A DNA stretch of 64,000 nucleotides, from positions 97,029 through 161,028 of the forward strand of contig PJLO01000001.1 in assembly GCA_003010405.1 (NCBI GenBank), given 5' to 3'. Positions 17,160 through 26,103 of the stretch are shown piece by piece; the stretch's first letter is position 1; each line of letters starts with the position of its first letter. The notes under the pieces are model-generated. The model was not told where the DNA came from. It worked only from the letters and a program-made list of their open reading frames with translations, and ran no database searches. The DNA comes from Acidobacteriota bacterium (GTDB taxonomy: Bacteria; Acidobacteriota; Terriglobia; Terriglobales; Acidobacteriaceae). The position numbers and the translations under genes are program-made.

Positions 17160-18674
17160 ATGGTGACCCTGGCTGCCGTGGATATCGGCGCAAATTCAGT
17201 GCGATTGAAGATAGCTCGCGTGGAGCGCAGGTGGCTCCGTGTGCTGCATGAAGATCGGGAGGTTGTGCGACTGGGCGAGGGCGTGTTTCGCACCGGGGCC
17301 CTGGACCCTGCGGCGATGGAGCAGACGGTGCAAGTGCTGCGGCGCTTTCACAAAGCGGTGCAGGCACACGGTGCCACCAGGGTGCGCGTGGTCGCCACCA
17401 GCGCCTTGCGAGACTCCAATAATGGCAGCGCGTTTGTGCATTGGGTGAAGGCTGCGGTCGGCTGGAGAGTGGAAGTTGTCAGCGGCGTGGAAGAGGGCCG
17501 TCTGATTCACCTTGGAGTGACCACCAACACCCGCATCAGCACCGGACGCATGTTGCTGATTGATCTTGGTGGCGGAAGCTGTGAACTCATCGTTTCCTTC
17601 AAAGGGCAGATCGAACGTGTCTATAGCCTGCCGCTTGGGGCAGTGCGCCTCACTCGCGAATTTCTCAAACACGATCCGCCGTCGGAAACCGAGTTGGAAC
17701 AGATGCGCGCCTACATTGGAGAAGAGGTGAAGCGGGTTCGGCGCGAATTGACCCAGCACAAGATCACCCAGACGGTTGCCACCTCGGGCACTCCTGCCGC
17801 ACTCAGCGAGCTATGGGCAGCGGGGCAGGGGGGCGAAAGTGCGACCGTGCCCCGCGCTGCGCTGCTCCGCCTTACAAAAAAGCTCTCTACCTTTGACGTG
17901 GAGCGTCGCCGTGCCCTCAAGGGTATTGGACCGCGCCGGGCCGAGATTATCGTGGCCGGAGCGCACGTCTTTGCTGAACTGTTTGCCGAGCTTGATCTGA
18001 GCAGCTTCCGCTATCTTCCCTTCGGACTGCGGGACGGCATTCTGGCTCAGATGGCCGCCGATCAGGAGGGCATCGGGCCGCGTAAGCAACTGGAGAACGA
18101 GCGAAATAACTCGATTCTGAGTCTTGCCTCCCATTACAACGTGGACATGCGCTTTTCGATGCGGGTAGCCGATCACGCGCGTCGCCTTTTCAGGCTTCTT
18201 GCGCCCGTGCACAATCTGCCGTCTGAATACGCCCCTCTGCTGAACGCCGCTGCATTGCTTCACGAAGTTGGTTCTTTTATCAGCCGTGCCGGACGTCGCC
18301 GCCACGCCCACTACATTCTTGCGCACTCAGAGCTTATGGGATTTACCCTACCGCAGCGCAGGGTTATCGCCGCGATTGCGCGGTACCTTGGCAAGTCGAA
18401 AATTCTTCCAGCGCACCGCGCCGTGAGTGTGCTGTCTCCGACTGACCGGTTTCTGATGCCCCGTGCCGTAATGCTGCTAAGACTCGCGAGGGCTGCCGAG
18501 CTAGGCAGGCGTGGAGCGGTGGTTGCCCTGCGCACAAAGCTCGAGCCCGGAAATGTGCGGCTTACGCTTGTGACCAAGCCTGCCGGAGCCGAATTGGAGC
18601 TTTGGGCGTTGGAAAAGGAGCGAGATTATTTTCGGGAGATATTTGGCTGCGAACTCACTTGCATCGAGGCATAA
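17160..18674 (+). CDS. ppx: Exopolyphosphatase / pppGpp phosphohydrolase (Ppx/GppA)
   Basis: The 504-aa protein joins an ASKHA phosphatase domain with a C-terminal HD-type helical domain. The ASKHA part has TLAAVDIGANSVRLKI at residues 2-17, VVATSALRDSNNG, LLIDLGGGSCELIV and a catalytic Glu region. The C-terminal part (about 310-480) has NAAALLHEVGSFI and RRRHAHYILAHSEL. It removes terminal phosphates from polyP chains and possibly pppGpp. It follows the CHAD gene by 7 bp. Its 3' end overlaps the convergent sixA by 49 bp, so the two transcripts are complementary there. Confidence 0.93.
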   Translation: MVTLAAVDIGANSVRLKIARVERRWLRVLHEDREVVRLGEGVFRTGALDPAAMEQTVQVLRRFHKAVQAHGATRVRVVATSALRDSNNGSAFVHWVKAAVGWRVEVVSGVEEGRLIHLGVTTNTRISTGRMLLIDLGGGSCELIVSFKGQIERVYSLPLGAVRLTREFLKHDPPSETELEQMRAYIGEEVKRVRRELTQHKITQTVATSGTPAALSELWAAGQGGESATVPRAALLRLTKKLSTFDVERRRALKGIGPRRAEIIVAGAHVFAELFAELDLSSFRYLPFGLRDGILAQMAADQEGIGPRKQLENERNNSILSLASHYNVDMRFSMRVADHARRLFRLLAPVHNLPSEYAPLLNAAALLHEVGSFISRAGRRRHAHYILAHSELMGFTLPQRRVIAAIARYLGKSKILPAHRAVSVLSPTDRFLMPRAVMLLRLARAAELGRRGAVVALRTKLEPGNVRLTLVTKPAGAELELWALEKERDYFREIFGCELTCIEA

Positions 18675-19156
18675 ACGCTCTTGATCAGGCGCGGGGTTAC
18701 GATCCAGTTGAGAACGCTGCGTTTGGCGCCTACTTCGACACGAGCAACACTGCCCTTTTTCATCTCAATCACGTCATCGTTCAGCCCGTTGGTGACCATA
18801 AGTGAGATGAACTCGCTCAGGTTCGGATTATGTCCCACGACCATTACTGATTCCAGTTCCCGGATTTTGTAGATGAGGTCGCGGAATCTCTCATATTGCG
18901 AGCTGGGGTGCAGCACGGGAGTTGTTTCGATTTGCAGTTCGTAGGCGATTTCGTTTCCGACCATTGCCGCCGTCTGGGTTGCGCGCTTAAGCGGGCTGGA
19001 AAGGATCAAATCCACGTGCGCATCCATCGTGTTCAAGAACCTTCCGACGTACCGGCACTGTTCAATGCCTTCCTTGTCGAGAGGGCGCTTATCGTCACTG
19101 CTCTGGTTGAGTCGTCTCTGTCCGGCGCTCGCGTGACGCAAAAAATATAGGATCAT
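18626..19156 (-). CDS. sixA: Phosphohistidine phosphatase SixA-like
   Basis: This 176-aa histidine-phosphatase-superfamily protein has the RHG motif YFLRHASAG at residues 4-12. It has KRPLDKEGIEQC, SSPLKRATQTA (second Arg) and the second catalytic His in VMVVGHNPNLSEF. It is close to SixA, which dephosphorylates phospho-His on HPr-like or ArcB-like proteins. It starts 4 bp after the ppk stop, so it is co-transcribed with ppk. A polyphosphate-linked role is suggested by context only. Confidence 0.87.
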   Translation of the reverse strand: MILYFLRHASAGQRRLNQSSDDKRPLDKEGIEQCRYVGRFLNTMDAHVDLILSSPLKRATQTAAMVGNEIAYELQIETTPVLHPSSQYERFRDLIYKIRELESVMVVGHNPNLSEFISLMVTNGLNDDVIEMKKGSVARVEVGAKRSVLNWIVTPRLIKSVYASMQVSSQPNISRK

Positions 19157-19160
19157 CGAT

Positions 19161-21302
19161 TTATGCCCTTATCGGTGGCTTGGTTATGTGGCGCAATGGC
19201 CTGATTGGCGCCACCGGGATGGCCGAAAAGTCGCGTTTTCCCTCTGCAACATCGATAAGAAATTCCTGCGAATTGAAAGGAGCGGACTTACCCTTCGTTT
19301 CTTCCCGAGTGTAAGTACCTCCACGTTGTAAGATGCGGGATTTTACGTTGTCGGCGAGATACGCGGCCAGAATCTCATGCCGAACCCGGTCTCGCAGCAG
19401 TTGGTCGCGGAGCGGAAAAACCACTTCGACGCGTTCATACAGGTTACGTGGCATCCAGTCGGCGCTTCCCAGATAGATCTCTTCTTCTCCGCCGTTCTGA
19501 AAATAGTAAATACGGCTGTGTTCCAGGAAGCGACCCACGATGCTGCGTACGCGTATGCGGTCGCTCACGCCGCGAATGCCGGGATTCAGCGAGCAAATAC
19601 CGCGCACAATCAGATCCACCTGCACCCCGGCCTGCGAGGCGCGGTACAACTCCTGCACCACGCTTTGATCGAGCAGCGAATTTACTTTAGCGACGATGCG
19701 GGCGGGTTTACCGGCACGCGCATGGTCGGCTTCGCGGGCAATCAGGTTTGCGACCCGTTCGGCAAGGTCCACCGGAGCGACCAGCAAAGGGTTGTAATTC
19801 GGCTGTTCGGAGTAAGCGGTGAGAAAGTTAAAAACGTTGTGGACCGCGTGGGTCATTTCGGGATTGGCCGTTAGCAAGCTCAGATCCGTGTAGAACGCCG
19901 CCGTAGCGGGGTTATAGTTCCCCGTGCCCAAATGGGCATAGCTGCGCATGACGCCGTCGGGGTCCTTGCGCGCGATCAGCGTCAGTTTGCAGTGCGTTTT
20001 CAGGCCCACCAGTCCGTGAAAGACCTGCACTCCTGCGTCTTCAAGCTCGCGTGCCCACTTTATGTTGGAGGCTTCGTCAAAGCGCGCTTTCACTTCGACA
20101 ACAACCGTGACTTCCTTGGTGGCGGCTGCCTGCACAAGCGCTTCGACGATCGGCGAATCCTCATTCGTGCGATAGAGTGTCTGCTTGATTGAGAGCACGG
20201 CCGGGTCCTGCGCCGCTGCTTCAATGAAAGAAACCACGCTGTCGTAGCTGTCAAACGGGTGGTGCAGCAGCACATCGCGCTGGCGCAGCGCTCCCCAGAT
20301 GTCACGAGTGCCCTTCGGCAGCGACCACTCGCGGGGCTGAAACGGTTTGAATTTCAGATCGGGACGATTTACCGCGCTGTGCAGATGCATCAGCCGCGAG
20401 AGGTTTATGAGTCCCGGAGTGCGATAAACCTGCCAATCCTGTAACTCAAATACGGTCTGCAGGCGCGAAATGATCTCGGGGCTTGCGTCGGCTTCAATCT
20501 CCAGTCGTACGGCATCGCCTTTGCGGCGGTTATGCAACTCCGTACGAACCGACTCCAACACACTGCGCGACTCTTCTTCCTGCAAATAAAGATTGCTGTT
20601 GCGGGTGATGCGGAAAGTGCCTTCGCTCAGAATCTCATAGCCACGGTACATCCGCCCTGTGTGCAACGCGACCAGGTCGGCAAGCGCGATGAACGAGTCG
20701 CCGTTTGTGTCTGGAAGTTTTACAAGGCGTGGCAGCGCTCGAGGCACGGTGACCACGCCCATGTATGTGGCCGTGGCCCGGCGACGGCGGCGCAGCAGCA
20801 GTGCCTGGCACAATGCCTTGTGAAGCACTCGCGGGAAGGGATGCGCCGGGTCGACGGTCACCGGGGTCAGCAGCGCATCCAGTTCGTTACGACAGTAGTT
20901 GTCTACCACTTCGCGCTGCTCTTCGTTCAAGTTCGCCAGAGAGTGTACCCGTATGCCATTTTCGGCCAGCGCGGGAAGGAGCATCTCATTCCAGCAGTCA
21001 TACTGCTGGCGAACAAATTCGTGAGTCGCACTGGCCACCGATTTCTCTTCGTCCATAGGAGTCAGGCCATCCGGTCCGGGTTCGACCTGACCGTCCTCCA
21101 GATGCTGAAGAAGTGCGGCTATGCGAATTTCGAAAAACTCATCAAGGTTGCTGGCTGTGATTGCCAAAAACTTCACTCGCTCCAGTAACGGATTGCTCTC
21201 GCTCTCAGCCTCCTCCAGAACGCGGCGATTAAAAGCTAGCCAGGACAGACTTCGGTTAAGGTACAACTCCGGGTTGTTTAGCGAGCGAAGCAACATAGCC
21301 AC
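19161..21302 (-). CDS. ppk1: Polyphosphate kinase 1
   Basis: PPK1 makes long-chain polyphosphate from ATP. The 713-aa protein has the N-terminal domain (LNRSLSWLAFNRRVLEEA), middle domain (FITASNLDEFFEIR-type start) and the two phospholipase-D-like C-terminal domains. The autophosphorylated His lies in MRSYAHLGTGNYNP (about residue 457). The start is GTG at 21302, 7 nt after an AGGGG ribosome site; the ATG two codons later is poorly spaced. It forms a two-gene unit with sixA and faces CHAD-ppx. Confidence 0.96.
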   Translation of the reverse strand: MAMLLRSLNNPELYLNRSLSWLAFNRRVLEEAESESNPLLERVKFLAITASNLDEFFEIRIAALLQHLEDGQVEPGPDGLTPMDEEKSVASATHEFVRQQYDCWNEMLLPALAENGIRVHSLANLNEEQREVVDNYCRNELDALLTPVTVDPAHPFPRVLHKALCQALLLRRRRRATATYMGVVTVPRALPRLVKLPDTNGDSFIALADLVALHTGRMYRGYEILSEGTFRITRNSNLYLQEEESRSVLESVRTELHNRRKGDAVRLEIEADASPEIISRLQTVFELQDWQVYRTPGLINLSRLMHLHSAVNRPDLKFKPFQPREWSLPKGTRDIWGALRQRDVLLHHPFDSYDSVVSFIEAAAQDPAVLSIKQTLYRTNEDSPIVEALVQAAATKEVTVVVEVKARFDEASNIKWARELEDAGVQVFHGLVGLKTHCKLTLIARKDPDGVMRSYAHLGTGNYNPATAAFYTDLSLLTANPEMTHAVHNVFNFLTAYSEQPNYNPLLVAPVDLAERVANLIAREADHARAGKPARIVAKVNSLLDQSVVQELYRASQAGVQVDLIVRGICSLNPGIRGVSDRIRVRSIVGRFLEHSRIYYFQNGGEEEIYLGSADWMPRNLYERVEVVFPLRDQLLRDRVRHEILAAYLADNVKSRILQRGGTYTREETKGKSAPFNSQEFLIDVAEGKRDFSAIPVAPIRPLRHITKPPIRA

Positions 21303-21416
21303 ACAGTGTAACCCCTTCTCAGATTAAGCGGCCACTATGACTGTGAATGTTGCAGATGCCAAGATAGTGTTCCTGGCCGGTTTACATTTGGTTGTGACTC
21401 ATCGCATACTCTCCAA

Positions 21417-21764
21417 ATGCTTCGTCTCGGGCGGTGGAAATCTGGATTAGGGCTCCTGCTGTTGCTGCACCTCCTGGTGCATCCGGCAACCCACGTCCTC
21501 CGCCCCCCCGAAATTGCGGCAAGCTCGGCCAGCCACGTTCTCGTCAGTCAGGCAAAATCTGATTCAGACGATGTCTGTTCTCTCTGCCGGGTGGCGAATG
21601 CGCTGCACGCACCCGTTACGGCATCCTTGCCGGGCCAGTTTTTGCCCGCGGTGGGAGGCCAGGGAACTGAGAAGTCGCTGGCCCCCAAAGGCTGTCGAAC
21701 ACTCGCAGCGAAGTCCTCGTGCCCCTCCAGCTTCCCTCCAACTGTAATCAAACTCAAAATCTGA
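21417..21764 (+). CDS. Small secreted protein with CxxC motif
   Basis: The 115-aa product has an N-terminal signal sequence (SGLGLLLLLHLLVHPATHV), a short CSLC motif in DSDDVCSLCRVANALHAP near residue 57 and a Pro/Ser-rich tail. The CxxC plus His resembles small metal-handling proteins of the DUF2946 kind that sit beside TonB receptors, but the match is only in pattern. It precedes the TonB-receptor gene by about 160 bp in the same direction. The function is unknown. Confidence 0.5.
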   Translation: MLRLGRWKSGLGLLLLLHLLVHPATHVLRPPEIAASSASHVLVSQAKSDSDDVCSLCRVANALHAPVTASLPGQFLPAVGGQGTEKSLAPKGCRTLAAKSSCPSSFPPTVIKLKI

Positions 21765-21921
21765 ACTGATGGCGAACGGTGCAATTTCCGTGACGCCATT
21801 TGTTTCATTTTCCGCGAGTTGCGCTTAATGCCATTAATCCAAGCAAATGCGCCCTGCCGAGCCTGCTGTAATGCAGGCAAGGTGCGCCGTGCTTGCCTTG
21901 CAGTACTTTGGAGATTACAGA

Positions 21922-24492
21922 ATGAAGCGAATCGGCTCTGTTATAGCTGTGCTTACCCTGTTTCTTGCCGTTGCGTACGGGGCACCGAGTCCCGTTTCAA
22001 CGGGAACCATTCAGGGATCAGTAACGGATCCTTCTGACGCGGTAGTTGCTGGTGCCACTGTTCAGATCAGCAATCGCGAGTCCGGCTATGTTGCCACCAC
22101 CACGACCGATGCCTCCGGTCTATTTGCCTTTCGCGATGTCCCATTCAACAAATATCGCCTCAGCGTCAGTGCCGCTGGTTTCAATAATGCAGAAAGCACT
22201 CTGGACGTGACTTCTCCCGTGGCGCAAACGCTCAAACTGACGCTCAGCATCGCGGCCTCGCAGACCGTTGTTACCGTCAAGGGCAGCGTCTCGGACCTGC
22301 TGGAGACCGGGAGCAGTACCCACGTCGATGTCGACAGCGTTCTCATCGACCGCCTGCCCAAGAGCACCAGCGCCGGGCTCAGTTCCGTAATTGAGCAGTC
22401 CTCTCCCGGCGTCGTCTCTGATTCCAATGGCAGCTTCCATCCCCTCGGCGAACATGCCGACACCTCTTTCGTCATCGACAATCAGCCGATCAACGACCAG
22501 CAGAGCCGTAACTTCTCCAACCAGATCGCTACCAGCACCATCGACACGTTGGAGGCCATCAGCGGTGTAGCTCCGGCCGAGTTTGGTGACAAGGCCAGTC
22601 TCGTCGTCCGCACCACAACAAAGAGCGGACTCGGCTCCAGTGGTACGCACGGAGGCGTCTCTGGCGAGTACGGCTCCTTCGGTACCTCATCCGGTTCAAT
22701 AAACCTCAGCACAGGTAATGAGCGCTGGGGAAACTTCATCGCCATTGATGGAATCAACTCCGGACGTTTCCTGGATACTCCCGAATTCCGTCCGCTGCAT
22801 GCTCATGGTAACGCAGTGAACTTCTTCGATCGTCTGGACCATCAACTCTCGCCCGCCGACACGCTGCACCTCAATGTTTCGTTTGCGCGCTCGTGGTTCC
22901 AGCAGCCCAATACCTACGACCAGCAGGCAGCCGGACAGGACCAGCGCCAGCAAATCCGCAGTTTCAATATCGCTCCCGGCTACGTGCATCAGTTCAAGAA
23001 CAACGCCTTGCTGACTGCAAATGCATGGGTGCGTCAGGATCGCGTCGGGTATTATCCCAGCGCAAATCTGTTTTCCGACCAGCCCGTCACGCTCAGCCAG
23101 CAGCGCCGCCTCACCAGCACCGGACTCCGGGCCGACTATTCCATAACCAGGGGCCGCCACACCTTAAAGGCCGGAGCACAGTGGCAGCACACGTTCCTCT
23201 CGGAGTTTTTCCAGACCGGTATCACAGATCCTGCATATAACGCGGTCTGCTTTGATTCTCAGGGTATTGCTGTGCCCGGAACCGCGGTACTCGATCCAGC
23301 TCAGTGTAGCGCTTATGGTTACACTGCTAATCCCGACTTCAGTTCCGGGTTGCTCAAGTACGATCTTACCCGTGGCGGATCGCTTCTCAACTTCCGTGGA
23401 CACGCAGATATCAAGGAGGAGTCGGCCTATGTTCAGGACGCGGTCAAGCTGGGTGACTTCACGGTGTCCGGCGGAGTCCGCGCCGACGTCTACAATGGGC
23501 TTAGCAGCGATCACGCAATTCAGCCACGAATCGGAGGGAGCTATTTCATTTCGCGCACCGGGACGGTTCTGCGCGGTTCATACGGTCGCTTTATGCTGAC
23601 TCCTTACAACGAGAATCTGGTTCTCTCCAGCAGCACTGGAACTGGTGGTCTTGCTAGTGCGGGTCTCGGGAGTAATCCGCTTACACCGGCCAAACGCAAC
23701 CAATTTGAAGCCGGATTGCAGCAGCGGTTCGGTAACTATCTAGTTGCAGATGCCAACTATTTCTGGAAGTACACCGATGGAGACTACGATTTCGGAGTGC
23801 TCCTCAATACCTCGCTGGCCTTTCCCGTTCAATGGCAGAAGTCGAAGATTGATGGTGTTTCCGTACGACTCACGGTGCCCGAGCATCATGGCTGGTCTGC
23901 TTACTCCGTAATGGGACACACGCGCTCGCGCTTTTTCGGTCCGGAGGTCGGCGGCCTATTCTTTAACTCGCCTGTTAGCGCCGGAGTTTTCCGAATCGAC
24001 CACGACCAGGCTTTCCAGCAAAACACTCACGTGCAGTATCAGTTTGGTAAAAACCTGCCGTGGATCGGACTGACGTGGCACTATGAGAGTGGCATGGTGG
24101 CTGGCAATGTGCCGGATTACGCTACAGCGCTCACCTTTACGGCAGATCAGCAGGCCGCTATCGGACTTTTTTGCGGATCGACGTTTGCCACGCCCAACTC
24201 ACCAATCCGTTCCTGTAGCTCCGGAGCCCAGGGCGCAACCCGCGTGCGCATTCCCGAGGAGGGCAAGGAAGACGACGACAAGAATCCGCCTCGCATTGCC
24301 CCCCGCCATACTTTTGACTTGGCAATCGGAGACGATAATCTCTTCCGGTCGGATAAAAGAAAAGTTTCGCTACGCCTTACCGTCAGTAATCTCACCAACA
24401 GGGTGGCGCTCTATAATTTCCTTTCCACCTTCAGCGGAACCCACTTCCTTGCTCCGCGAACTTTTTCCGCGCGACTTGGATACAGCTTCTGA
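21922..24492 (+). CDS. TonB-dependent receptor-like protein with CarboxypepD_reg domain
   Basis: The 856-aa outer-membrane protein has a signal peptide (MKRIGSVIAVLTLFLAVAYG). An N-terminal carboxypeptidase-regulatory Ig-like domain follows (about 28-115; TIQGSVTDPSDAVVAGATVQ), then a plug-like segment with SVLIDRLPKS and PAEFGDKASLVVRTTTKSG. A large beta-barrel ends in a C-terminal aromatic (RLGYSF). This architecture is abundant in Acidobacteriota. The substrate is not evident. The start ATG at 21922 has GGAG 8 nt upstream; the frame is open earlier, but that stretch (21847-21921) looks like a leader with a GCCTGC/GCAGGC hairpin. A strong terminator follows at 24515. Confidence 0.88.
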   Translation: MKRIGSVIAVLTLFLAVAYGAPSPVSTGTIQGSVTDPSDAVVAGATVQISNRESGYVATTTTDASGLFAFRDVPFNKYRLSVSAAGFNNAESTLDVTSPVAQTLKLTLSIAASQTVVTVKGSVSDLLETGSSTHVDVDSVLIDRLPKSTSAGLSSVIEQSSPGVVSDSNGSFHPLGEHADTSFVIDNQPINDQQSRNFSNQIATSTIDTLEAISGVAPAEFGDKASLVVRTTTKSGLGSSGTHGGVSGEYGSFGTSSGSINLSTGNERWGNFIAIDGINSGRFLDTPEFRPLHAHGNAVNFFDRLDHQLSPADTLHLNVSFARSWFQQPNTYDQQAAGQDQRQQIRSFNIAPGYVHQFKNNALLTANAWVRQDRVGYYPSANLFSDQPVTLSQQRRLTSTGLRADYSITRGRHTLKAGAQWQHTFLSEFFQTGITDPAYNAVCFDSQGIAVPGTAVLDPAQCSAYGYTANPDFSSGLLKYDLTRGGSLLNFRGHADIKEESAYVQDAVKLGDFTVSGGVRADVYNGLSSDHAIQPRIGGSYFISRTGTVLRGSYGRFMLTPYNENLVLSSSTGTGGLASAGLGSNPLTPAKRNQFEAGLQQRFGNYLVADANYFWKYTDGDYDFGVLLNTSLAFPVQWQKSKIDGVSVRLTVPEHHGWSAYSVMGHTRSRFFGPEVGGLFFNSPVSAGVFRIDHDQAFQQNTHVQYQFGKNLPWIGLTWHYESGMVAGNVPDYATALTFTADQQAAIGLFCGSTFATPNSPIRSCSSGAQGATRVRIPEEGKEDDDKNPPRIAPRHTFDLAIGDDNLFRSDKRKVSLRLTVSNLTNRVALYNFLSTFSGTHFLAPRTFSARLGYSF

Positions 24493-24514
24493 CGAGCTGC
24501 TGATTACATGAACG

Positions 24515-24545
24515 AAAAGCCTGTTTGCCGCAGGCTTTTTGTTTT
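24515..24545 (+). terminator. Intrinsic terminator after the TonB receptor
   Basis: AAAAGCCTG (24515-24523) pairs with CAGGCTTTT (24531-24539) around a 7-nt loop and is followed by TGTTTT. It separates the receptor gene from the next transcription unit. Confidence 0.9.
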
Positions 24546-24578
24546 AACCAGCTCAGGAATGTTACGATTGTTTCGTTC

Positions 24579-24688
24579 GCCAAAAGGGAGTAGCAGGACT
24601 GATCAAACAGTCCCAGGCAGGCCAACAATCCCGGAGAAGTTTCTCCTGGCCGCCTGACCGGTTAAGTTCCGGGTGTCAGACTTTTGGC
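24579..24688 (+). ncRNA. Candidate yybP-ykoY (Mn2+) riboswitch
   Basis: P1 is a perfect GCCAAAAG (24579-24586) with CTTTTGGC (24681-24688). Inside it are the signature-like GGAGTAGC (24587-24594), a P2 hairpin GGACTG/CAGTCC, and a long P3 arm (AGGC, GGCCA, then an internal loop with CAACA, GGAGAAGTTTCTCC, TGGCC, GCCT). A P4 ACCGG/CCGGGT helix and a CAGAC segment next to P1 complete it. The order matches yybP-ykoY, which commonly precedes cation-exporter genes, and the next gene is a Na+/Ca2+-exchanger-family protein. The 3' GGC of P1 can alternatively pair into a 10-bp hairpin, GGCTACGCGT with ACGCGTGGCC (24686-24711), a plausible expression platform. The 3' loop deviates from my memory of the consensus. 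Confidence 0.6.
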
Positions 24689-24730
24689 TACGCGTAAAGG
24701 AACGCGTGGCCGAATTCATGCCACGCACCC

Positions 24731-26098
24731 GTGAAAATGAAAGCCAGATATCTGATCAGCTTCATCATTGCAATTGCCGCTACCCTGCCTGGACTGTTTT
24801 TGCGTCTTGCTGGGCTACATCTTGCCTCGCCTGTCGCTACCGCTGCTATTTCCGGATTTGCGATCGTGGCCGCAGCTTTTCTGCTCCTCTGGACATGTGA
24901 TGCGGCACAGGGAGAAATGTCGCAGGCGCTGGCCTTAGCCGCAGTCGCTCTCATCGCTGTTTTGCCGGAATTTGCCGTGGATATGTATTTCACATGGCAG
25001 GCAGGCAGGTTTCCCCAGAGCAATTATGGGAGCTTTGCTATTGCGAACATGACCGGTGCCAACCGCCTGTTGATCGGAGTTGCCTGGGCTCTCATCGCCG
25101 GTTTGTACTGGGTGCGTTTTCGTCGCGACGTGGTGATCGAGGAGGAGCGCCGTACCGAACTGTTCTTTCTCGGGGCCGCCACTCTGTACGCTTTCGTGAT
25201 CCCGTTGAAAGGCAGCCTGGCGTGGTATGACGGCTTGGTTCTTATAGGCATTTACGCCGCATACATAGTGCTGGCTGCACGGCGACCCTCTGCTGAGGAG
25301 CCGGCGCAGGGGCCATCGGAACTCATCACTGCTTTGCCCAGAGCGAAGCGTCGGCTCGCCCTTATTGGTCTATTCCTGTTCGCCGGAGTGGTAATTCTGG
25401 CCAATTCTGAATCATTCTGCGAAGGTTTGCTGGGTACGGGACGCCTCTTCGGAATTAACGAATTCCTCCTGGTGCAGTGGTTAGCTCCCATTGCCTCGGA
25501 AGCTCCGGAGTTCATCATTGCCCTGATGTTCGCTTGGCGTGGACAGGCGGGCCTGGCTCTGGGAAGCCTGTTGTCGGCAAAATTGAATCAATGGACTCTG
25601 CTGGTTGGTATGATCCCTGGCGTGTTTGCAGTGGCGCACGGCAGCGTGGCGCATCCGCTGCCGATGAACAACGTTCAACTCTCCGAAATACTGCTGACCG
25701 CTGCCCAGTCTTTACTAGGAATAGTGCTACTAGCCGGTTTGCGGCTTTCCATTGGAGCCGGGGTGCTGCTTTTCGGGTTATTCCTTGCTCAATTCCTGCT
25801 ACCTTTGTGCTCGCAATGGTTCCCTGGTCTGGCATTTGGACTTGGAGCGGCGCAGGCTCACCCTGTACTTGCTGTTGTGTACACGATTGCCGCTACAGCG
25901 CTGTTTCTTCAGCATCCGTCCGACGTTCGTAGCCTTTGGAAAGGACTGCGGGTCTTGCCTGAGCCTTGCGGTCTACGTCACAAGGACGAGGAAGCGCTTC
26001 CAACACCGCACTGCATACACTGCGAGTTCCGGCGCATGGAAGAATTCATGACTACCGCAGATCGAGAGCTTGAAGAAGAAGTTGGTTCTCGGAAGTGA
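24731..26098 (+). CDS. Sodium/calcium exchanger-family membrane protein
   Basis: The 455-aa protein has about 11-12 hydrophobic segments. Its two alpha-repeat signatures are AVLPEFAVDMYF (about residues 78-89) and ASEAPEFIIALMF (about 255-267), each with the ion-binding Pro-Glu. The C-terminal about 50 residues are hydrophilic and Cys/His-containing (CIHCEFRR). The family exchanges Na+ or H+ for divalent cations. Given the putative Mn2+ riboswitch upstream, Mn2+ or Ca2+ export is inferred. The start is GTG at 24731 or ATG at 24737. The gene ends 5 bp before the convergent cbiO stop. Confidence 0.85.
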   Translation: MKMKARYLISFIIAIAATLPGLFLRLAGLHLASPVATAAISGFAIVAAAFLLLWTCDAAQGEMSQALALAAVALIAVLPEFAVDMYFTWQAGRFPQSNYGSFAIANMTGANRLLIGVAWALIAGLYWVRFRRDVVIEEERRTELFFLGAATLYAFVIPLKGSLAWYDGLVLIGIYAAYIVLAARRPSAEEPAQGPSELITALPRAKRRLALIGLFLFAGVVILANSESFCEGLLGTGRLFGINEFLLVQWLAPIASEAPEFIIALMFAWRGQAGLALGSLLSAKLNQWTLLVGMIPGVFAVAHGSVAHPLPMNNVQLSEILLTAAQSLLGIVLLAGLRLSIGAGVLLFGLFLAQFLLPLCSQWFPGLAFGLGAAQAHPVLAVVYTIAATALFLQHPSDVRSLWKGLRVLPEPCGLRHKDEEALPTPHCIHCEFRRMEEFMTTADRELEEEVGSRK

Positions 26099-26103
26099 TG
26101 TAA

